A stretch of DNA of 41,410 bases from NCBI GenBank assembly GCA_016794035.1, contig JAEUHS010000078.1:1-41410 (forward strand), written 5' to 3'. This stretch comes from Planctomycetota bacterium (GTDB lineage Bacteria; Planctomycetota; UBA1135; UBA2386). The notes beneath the pieces were generated by a model. It did not search any database and was not told the origin of the DNA. It saw only the letters and a program-made list of their open reading frames with translations. Made by a program: the position numbers and the translations under genes. Below, piece by piece: positions 36,159 through 41,410 of this stretch (its first letter is position 1; each line of letters begins with the position of its first letter).

Positions 36159-36647
36159 TCACGTGCTGTTCTTGCCGAGATCCCAGCTGCCGTTCGTCTT
36201 GCCGGCGCCGGCGCCGCCCGAGCGGCTCTGCTTGGTGTACTCCCACTCGATCTTGGCGTAGTTGAAGGTCACGCTCTCGGTCGGCACGCTGTCCGACGAG
36301 CCGCCGATGCTGACGCTCGAGATCACGACGTCGCTGAGCTTGTAGACCATGTAGGGCACGCTCTTGTCGCCGTCGGCGCGGCGCAGCGTGATGACGATGC
36401 TCGCGATGTGCTTGCCGGTGCAGCACTGCTGGTTCAGCACCGGGCTCGAGCTGTCCATCGTCTTGACGACGGAGAAGTCGGTGTGATTGCAGCGGCCGGT
36501 CGTGCCGCCACCGGCGGTGCTCGCGGTGGCCGAGCGGGGCTGGCTGACCCCGTGGCTGTAGCTCAGCAGTTCGATCTCGTCCTTGTGGTTGGCGTCGGTG
36601 CTCTCGCCCTTGATGCCGTCGATCTTGCAGAAGATGGTAGAAGCCAT
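36159..36647 (-). CDS. hcp: Hcp family type VI secretion tube protein (orphan)
   Basis: 162 residues from ATG at 36647, preceded by AAGGA 9 bp upstream. The Hcp fold is clear from 'MASTIFCKIDGIKGES', 'IELLSYSHGVSQPRS', 'FSVVKTMDSSSPVL', 'ASIVITLRRADGDKSVPYMVYKLSDVVISSVS' and 'VTFNYAKIEWEYTKQS'. Hcp hexamers stack into the inner tube of type VI-like injection systems and can also be secreted or carry effectors. No other T6SS gene (TssBC, VgrG, TssM, ClpV) is in the window. A CC pair (QQCC) is unusual. Either it feeds a distant apparatus or it has an independent role. Confidence 0.92.
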   Translation of the reverse strand: MASTIFCKIDGIKGESTDANHKDEIELLSYSHGVSQPRSATASTAGGGTTGRCNHTDFSVVKTMDSSSPVLNQQCCTGKHIASIVITLRRADGDKSVPYMVYKLSDVVISSVSIGGSSDSVPTESVTFNYAKIEWEYTKQSRSGGAGAGKTNGSWDLGKNST

Positions 36648-36771
36648 TGTCGTCGTCCTTGTTGGGGTGAGTCGGTAGAGCCGCAGCAACGATTCCCGCG
36701 CCGGCAGTGTTGCAGAAAGCGCTGGGAGATTCGAGGCGACAGGGCGTGGAACGACCGCTGGCAGACGGATT

Positions 36772-36813
36772 TGGGTGTCGGCGCGGCCTACAGGCCGACG
36801 CGGGCGACACCCA
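36772..36813 (-). terminator. Nested hairpin across the haloperoxidase stop codon
   Basis: TGGGTGTCG (36772-36780) with CGACACCCA (36805-36813) encloses an inner CGGCCT/AGGCCG stem at 36784-36797. The structure spans the last codons and the TAG stop, so it is both terminator and coding sequence. Confidence 0.55.
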
Positions 36814-39094
36814 GATCCGAGATCGTCAGGCCGAGCGTGTTGGCCGCGGCGTCGACCCCCACCGCCTGGTGGTGGATCGACAGGCCCAGCCACGACGGCG
36901 ACGTCGGGATCGGCAGCTCCCACCGGCCGATGCCGAACGCGGCCGGCACCGGCACCGACGCGAGCACCTGGTGCTCGAGCATGCAGCCGGGTGCGCCGAT
37001 GCTCGCGAGGTCGAGACCCGGCGACAGCGCGTCCGTGCCGACGAGCATCCAGAACACCGGCACGGCGACCGGCAGGTTGAAGACGTCGACCGCCAGCGTC
37101 GAGCCGATCACCGGCAGGCCGTTCGGCACGCCGCTGAGCGTCACCCGCTGCTGGTTCGAACCGAGGCAGCCGCTGCCGGAGGTCGCATAGCTCGCGCGCG
37201 CCGGCAGCGTGCCGGCCCAGATCTGCGCGGCCTGATCGAAGGCGTCGTTGCCGATCGCCTGGCCCATGCGGCGACCCGGGATGTCGTCCTGCGGCGGGTG
37301 GATGCCGCCCCAGATGCGCGACAGCGAGGTCTGGTCCGACGCGTCGTAGTAGGTGCCCCACTGCAGCCGCACGGTGACGCTCGGGCCGCGCTCGAACACC
37401 AGGAAGTCGTTCTGCGGACAGACGAACTCGCCCAGGCCACCCGGGAACCACGGCGAGCCGGTCAGGCGATGCAGCACCACCGCGGCGGCGCGGCTGTAGG
37501 TGCTGTGGCCCGACACGTAGCCGGCGAACGGCGGCGACACGAACGTCGGCCGCTGGTACGGCCACCAGTTCTCGGCCAGGATCCAACCGACGCCGGCGAC
37601 GTCGGTGGCCGGGTTCTGGATCTGGTCCGGACCACGCCAGGCCCGCACCGCGATCTTGCCCTCGTGACCGGCCAGGTGCGCATGGCGATGGCACGGCGCC
37701 GTGGTCTGGAAGGTCACGCGTTCGATCAGGCCGGGCACCAGTGTGATCGCGTCGGGATCGTTCGGGTCGGCGGCGTAGCGATCGGCCAGGTAGCGGATCG
37801 CGCTGACGGGACGGATGTAGTCGTACCAGCCTTTCACGCCCCAGGCCGCGATCGCGCAGTCGTGCATCGCGCCGCCGAGCGCGAGGTAGGCCTTCACGTC
37901 CCACTCGAGGTCGCCGACGACGGGCCCGAGCCCGCCGATGCGTTTGACGGTCAGCGGGTGGTCCGAGACGTAGTTGAGGATCACGAACCAGTGGCCGGGC
38001 GGCGTCTCCGACGCCGGGCCATCGGCCCAGAACTCGGCCAGCACGCGCGTGTAGTCGCCGCGCGGCACCCACTGCGGCGCGTAGGGCTGACCGGTGATCG
38101 CGTTGATCGCATGGCCCGGCCCCCAGTCGCCACCGTGGGCAAAGTCGTAGAAGGCGGGGTACTGCGCCGGCCCGCTCGGCAGCGGCGCGTTGCCGATCGC
38201 GCCCGGCGAGACGTCGATCATCACACCGTCCGCGGGATCGAGGTGCGACGACCAGGCCACGACCAGTTCGAAGCCCCACTTGTAGTCGCTCGCGGTCGGC
38301 GTGCCGAGCCGCGGCGGCAGGCCCGGATCGTGGTAGACCCACCAGTCGTAGTTGTCGCGCTGGTTCACGGCGAGGTCGGTCTGTGACAGCGCGAACGGTG
38401 TCACCTGCCCCCACTCCGGGCTCAGGAACGGCGGGTAGCCGGTCGGCACCGGGATGCCGTCCTGGCCGATGAAGTACTGCAGCGCCAGCGGCTGCCAGTG
38501 GTTCGGATCCTGCAGCGTCGGGTTGCCGGGGAACTCCGGCAGCAACGGCGGATTGACCGGCTCGTAGACCTCGTTGGCGTAGTTGTTCGCCTCGTTCGAG
38601 TGATCGGCCAGGCCGAACGCGAGCACCGCCTGCGCGATGCGGTTGCCGATCGCCGATGGGCTGTCGCCGCTGGTACCGACGTCCGTCGTGCTGTAGCCGA
38701 GCGCCGTCTGCAGCGCGTCGTACTGCGGCAGCATCAGCGCGGCGCCCGGCGAGTTCGCGAAGCGCGCCTTCAGGATGCGGTAGGCCGCGTAGCTGATGGC
38801 TTCGTTGCGCAGCAGGTCGATCGCCGGTGACATGGTCGCGTGGTCCTCCCGGAAGATCACCCCCTCGGCGACCGGATCGAACGTCGCCCACGCGTCCCAC
38901 ATCGCGGCCGAGACGTGGAACAGGTTGCGCGCGTGCACGGTCGGCCGCGCGAAGTCGTGGCGGATGGACTCGAGCAGCAGCTCGTTCCATTGGCGGGCGA
39001 CGGAATGCTGGGCGTGGGCCTCGGCCGCGGTCGAGGCGATCACCAACACGAGACCGGCCAGCCATCTCGGCGGGCGCAGAGCGAGTCCATTCAT
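36788..39094 (-). CDS. Exported vanadium-dependent haloperoxidase (PAP2 superfamily)
   Basis: 768 residues from ATG at 39094; a GTG at 39133 is rejected because it lies in the putative promoter. A signal peptide ending AEAHA is followed by the haloperoxidase N-terminal region ('QWNELLLESIRHDFARPTVHARNLFH'). The vanadate-binding set is intact with correct spacings: Lys421 and Arg428 (VKGWYDYIRP), Ser528-Gly529-His530 (YVSGHST), Arg593 and His599 (SRIWGGIHPPQDD). Vanadate peroxidases oxidise halides with H2O2 to hypohalous acid; a phosphatase role is the alternative for this fold. The last ~125 residues (after about 640) form a Gly/Pro-rich beta domain ending 'DAAANTLGLTISDLGVARVG', found in many planctomycete secreted proteins. 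It stands alone as a transcription unit. Confidence 0.9.
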   Translation of the reverse strand: MNGLALRPPRWLAGLVLVIASTAAEAHAQHSVARQWNELLLESIRHDFARPTVHARNLFHVSAAMWDAWATFDPVAEGVIFREDHATMSPAIDLLRNEAISYAAYRILKARFANSPGAALMLPQYDALQTALGYSTTDVGTSGDSPSAIGNRIAQAVLAFGLADHSNEANNYANEVYEPVNPPLLPEFPGNPTLQDPNHWQPLALQYFIGQDGIPVPTGYPPFLSPEWGQVTPFALSQTDLAVNQRDNYDWWVYHDPGLPPRLGTPTASDYKWGFELVVAWSSHLDPADGVMIDVSPGAIGNAPLPSGPAQYPAFYDFAHGGDWGPGHAINAITGQPYAPQWVPRGDYTRVLAEFWADGPASETPPGHWFVILNYVSDHPLTVKRIGGLGPVVGDLEWDVKAYLALGGAMHDCAIAAWGVKGWYDYIRPVSAIRYLADRYAADPNDPDAITLVPGLIERVTFQTTAPCHRHAHLAGHEGKIAVRAWRGPDQIQNPATDVAGVGWILAENWWPYQRPTFVSPPFAGYVSGHSTYSRAAAVVLHRLTGSPWFPGGLGEFVCPQNDFLVFERGPSVTVRLQWGTYYDASDQTSLSRIWGGIHPPQDDIPGRRMGQAIGNDAFDQAAQIWAGTLPARASYATSGSGCLGSNQQRVTLSGVPNGLPVIGSTLAVDVFNLPVAVPVFWMLVGTDALSPGLDLASIGAPGCMLEHQVLASVPVPAAFGIGRWELPIPTSPSWLGLSIHHQAVGVDAAANTLGLTISDLGVARVGL

Positions 39095-39131
39095 GGCGGT
39101 GCAGTGGGACAGAGGTCGGAGGGCAGCGGTC

Positions 39132-39137
39132 ACGATA
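39132..39137 (-). promoter_or_regulatory. Putative -10 box of the haloperoxidase gene
   Basis: TATCGT on the minus strand, the same hexamer as the greA-fusion -10. A start near 39124 gives a leader of about 30 nt to the ATG at 39094. Confidence 0.35.
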
Positions 39138-39216
39138 CCCCTGGCCGCGCCCGGGCACCCAGCCCCTCACTGCGACTGACTGCGGCGGCGACCACGGACG
39201 GGCGCAATGCCCGGCG

Positions 39217-39480
39217 CTACGCCGCCAGCTGGCGCACCAGCCACACCAGCGCCACGGCCGCCCAGACCGCATCGAGCCAGAACGCCTGCCAGGCGCGCTT
39301 GCGCCAGCAGATCCAGGCGACGCCGAGCCCGCCGGTCAGGTTCAGCGCCTGATACAGCGGCCCATGTTCGATCACCGCGAAGCTCGACAACGCGTACGCG
39401 GCCAGGATCGCGATGGTGCCGTACCAACCGACGGCTTCGGCGAGCAGGGACGGTCGCGGCGCGGGTTGCGGCGGTTGCAT
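39217..39480 (-). CDS. CBU_0592-like small membrane protein
   Basis: 87 residues from ATG at 39480. Pattern 'GWYGTIAILAAYALSSFAVI', 'LYQALNLTGGLGVAWICWRKRAWQAFWLDAVWAAVAL', which matches the CBU_0592-type domain (small three-helix membrane protein, 'WYGT..IL.AY.L.SF', 'YQ.LNL.G..G'). Function unknown. The start is preceded by TAAGAC, 7 bp upstream, weakly resembling the start-abutting boxes elsewhere in the window. Confidence 0.8.
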   Translation of the reverse strand: MQPPQPAPRPSLLAEAVGWYGTIAILAAYALSSFAVIEHGPLYQALNLTGGLGVAWICWRKRAWQAFWLDAVWAAVALVWLVRQLAA

Positions 39481-39545
39481 GCGCCGGGTCTTACCGGGTC
39501 GCGGGCCCCGCGTGCGAGCACGATCCGCGACCGCCGCCCGACCGG

Positions 39546-40079
39546 TCAGAACTGCAGCGTGTAGGCCTGGCTCAGCACGAACGGCCCCGGCGCGGCGAAG
39601 ATGCCGAGCCCGCAGGGGTCGATGACGACGGCCTGGGTCGACAGCGTCAGGCTCGCGCACGGCACCCCGGGGATCGTCGGGATCGGCAGCGCCACCGACA
39701 GGGTGCCGGCCGTGGTCAGCGTCACCGGCAGCGTGAAGGCGATGCCGCACGCCGACGACATGTCCAGGTCCAGCGACTGGTTGCTGCCGCCGCAGGCCGT
39801 CGCGGGAATGGCCGGCAGACACGTATTGCTGGGCCCGGCCAGCGAGCAGGGCGAGCACGGGCAGAAGTTGAACAGCAGCAGGGCGACGCTGCCGGCCGGC
39901 GCGGAGACGTCGAGGTTCAGCGTCACGCCGCCGTTCGGGTAGCACATCGCCGAGCACGAGGTCGAGCCGGAGCCGACGCCGTTGATCGTGTAGTCGTTGA
40001 TGCCGACGACGCCGGTCGTCTGGGCGAAGGCCGAGGTCAGCAGCAACTGGGTGACGAACAGCAGGGGAAGGGCGCGCAT
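39546..40079 (-). CDS. Secreted cysteine-rich protein, function unknown
   Basis: 177 residues, ATG at 40079 with GGAG 9-10 bp upstream. Signal peptide 'ALPLLFVTQLLLTSAFA' with cleavage after AFA. The mature protein is beta-rich, with ten Cys including 'FCPCSPC', 'SCSAMC' and 'TACGG', suggesting disulfide bonding or metal binding. The C-terminus ('GPFVLSQAYTLQF') resembles the strands ending planctomycete secreted proteins, including the tail of the neighbouring haloperoxidase. I do not recognise a family. It is isolated, with a 266-bp upstream gap. Confidence 0.72.
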   Translation of the reverse strand: MRALPLLFVTQLLLTSAFAQTTGVVGINDYTINGVGSGSTSCSAMCYPNGGVTLNLDVSAPAGSVALLLFNFCPCSPCSLAGPSNTCLPAIPATACGGSNQSLDLDMSSACGIAFTLPVTLTTAGTLSVALPIPTIPGVPCASLTLSTQAVVIDPCGLGIFAAPGPFVLSQAYTLQF

Positions 40080-40242
40080 GGTCGAAGCTCCGGATCGGTG
40101 GGGTGTGCGGTGTGGACACCTTGGGAAGGAGCGTCGGCCGCCGGGCGCACGCCGTTCGGCAGAGGATTTCCGGCGGGACGCCGAGACCGCCCGGTCGGTG
40201 CACTGGATGCATCGGCACGATGCGCTCCCGAGACGTCCGGGG

Positions 40243-40257
40243 TTCGGTCGGACCGAA
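40243..40257. repeat. 15-bp odd palindrome in the gap upstream of the secreted protein
   Basis: TTCGGTC-G-GACCGAA is a perfect inverted repeat, about 165 bp upstream of the secreted-protein start. It may be an operator. The rest of the 40080-40345 gap shows no gene; only a GATGCATC palindrome (near 40207) and the hairpin below are seen. Confidence 0.3.
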
Positions 40258-40318
40258 GCTGGGCTGGCCGCCTTTGGCACGGGTCGTCGAGGACGTGGAC
40301 CGTGAACAGCGCCGCACA

Positions 40319-40332
40319 GCCGCGCCGGCGGC
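40319..40332 (-). terminator. Hairpin after the TrmK-like gene
   Basis: GCCGC-GCCG-GCGGC, 13 bp downstream of the methyltransferase stop codon on its strand. Short but perfect; no U-tract. Confidence 0.35.
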
Positions 40333-40345
40333 CGACGATCCGCGC

Positions 40346-40890
40346 TCACGCGCTGCGCTCCGCGACGAGGATCGTGTAGCTGCGGCCGCGTTCGGCGACC
40401 AGGAGGTCTTCGCGCAGCGCGAACCCGTTCGCGGACAGCCACTCGCGCGGCGCCGCGCTGCCACCGAACGGGTTGAGCACCAGGCGCACCTGCGCGGCAA
40501 CCAGACGCGCAACGCCGCGCTCGAGCAGCGACGTGACGACGCGGGGGCCGAGGCCCGCGATGCAGACGACGTCGACCTCGTCCCCGCCGATCGGCAGCAG
40601 ACCGTCGCCGACGCACAGGTCGACACGCTGGTCCATCCGGACCCGCCGCAGGCGCCGCCGCGCATCGAAGACCGCGGCCTGCGAACTGTCGACCCCGACG
40701 CACCGCTGCGCCCGACCGGCGCGCAGCACCGCGATCGGCAGGATGCAGTGGTTGCTGCCGACGTCGACGAACACCCGCGTGCCGAACGGCACACACGCCG
40801 CCAACGCGCGCATGCGCGGCGTGATGCCGAGCCGGCGGGTGACGGACGGCAGTTCGGTGCGGGCCGGCGACGTCGACGCGTCGGGCACCG

Positions 40891-40894
<4 letters not shown>
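40346..40894 (-). CDS. TrmK-like class I methyltransferase (tRNA m1A22 family)
   Basis: 182 residues from a GTG at 40894 that overlaps the mccB stop (GTGA). SAM-binding Rossmann motif '[16 protein letters not shown]', '[15 protein letters not shown]', 'VGDGLLPI', then '[17 protein letters not shown]' and '[19 protein letters not shown]...[13 protein letters not shown]'. This is the COG2384/TrmK set, where 'DVGSDHA.LPI' and 'IAGMGG' are diagnostic; Asp is Asn and Met-Gly-Gly is Leu-Gly-Pro here. The family methylates tRNA A22. The changed residues leave room for another RNA target. Confidence 0.8.

Positions 40895-41410
<516 letters not shown>

Noticed and set aside
36159..36647. A type VI secretion locus around hcp
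   Set aside because: Neighbours on both sides are DUF4262 and a haloperoxidase; no other T6SS gene is present.
32862..37190. Plus-strand open frame of 1442 codons across S41, liuC, EamA, DUF4262 and Hcp
   Set aside because: It crosses six well-supported genes in both directions and encodes no recognisable domain.
39095..39133. Extending the haloperoxidase to GTG at 39133
   Set aside because: The extra 13 codons overlap the TATCGT box and would precede the signal peptide by an unusual stretch; ATG 39094 gives a normal signal peptide.

Overview
The window is GC-rich bacterial DNA, most likely from a planctomycete (PVC group). The case rests on four things seen in the sequence. GreA is a C-terminal domain on a protein of about 725 residues. 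Signal peptidase I carries a very large insertion. One secreted enzyme ends in a Gly/Pro/Cys-rich beta-sandwich tail of the kind common in planctomycete exported proteins. Start codons are often GTG, Shine-Dalgarno sites are weak, and several TAnnnT boxes sit right against start codons. I cannot assign genus or species. No gene-free stretch exceeds 300 bases; the longest gaps (14109-14396, 20197-20468, 40080-40345) hold only the hairpins and promoter-like sites listed.

Left edge (1-720): the 5' part of a tyrosine integrase gene reads away from a complete tRNA-Pro(GGG) gene, so the window probably begins inside an element integrated at that tRNA. Next (789-4416, minus strand) comes a compact membrane-redox operon: an NDH-2-type NADH dehydrogenase fused to an N-terminal membrane module, a three-repeat membrane protein built from what looks like the same module, and DoxX. 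Divergent from it (4613-6419) are a lipoprotein with twelve regularly spaced cysteines in two exact 39-residue repeats, resembling bufferin-type (BufA2-like) metallophore precursors, and a HExxH protease 7 bp downstream. From 6426 to 14108 lie an ABC exporter pair, a small membrane protein, an M3 peptidase (Dcp) and two large polytopic membrane proteins.

The middle holds a lepA-lepB-lptB cluster (14397-18679), a DinB-fold protein, a lone flagellin with a sigma-28-like promoter, and a PilT-like ATPase paired with a paralog that has lost its Walker A lysine. A small membrane protein and an unrecognised basic-tailed protein follow. Then come the GreA fusion, an alpha/beta hydrolase and a TPR protein with a hexanucleotide-repeat tail. 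The genes at 28443-33594 form a tight operon: MoxR ATPase, DUF58 protein, membrane transglutaminase and S41 protease.

The right part carries a LiuC-like enoyl-CoA hydratase and, 6.5 kb away at the edge, the carboxyltransferase subunit of methylcrotonyl-CoA carboxylase, so leucine catabolism is probably present but split. Between them are an EamA permease, a DUF4262 protein, an orphan Hcp tube protein, an exported vanadium haloperoxidase, a CBU_0592-like membrane protein, a Cys-rich secreted protein and a TrmK-like methyltransferase.
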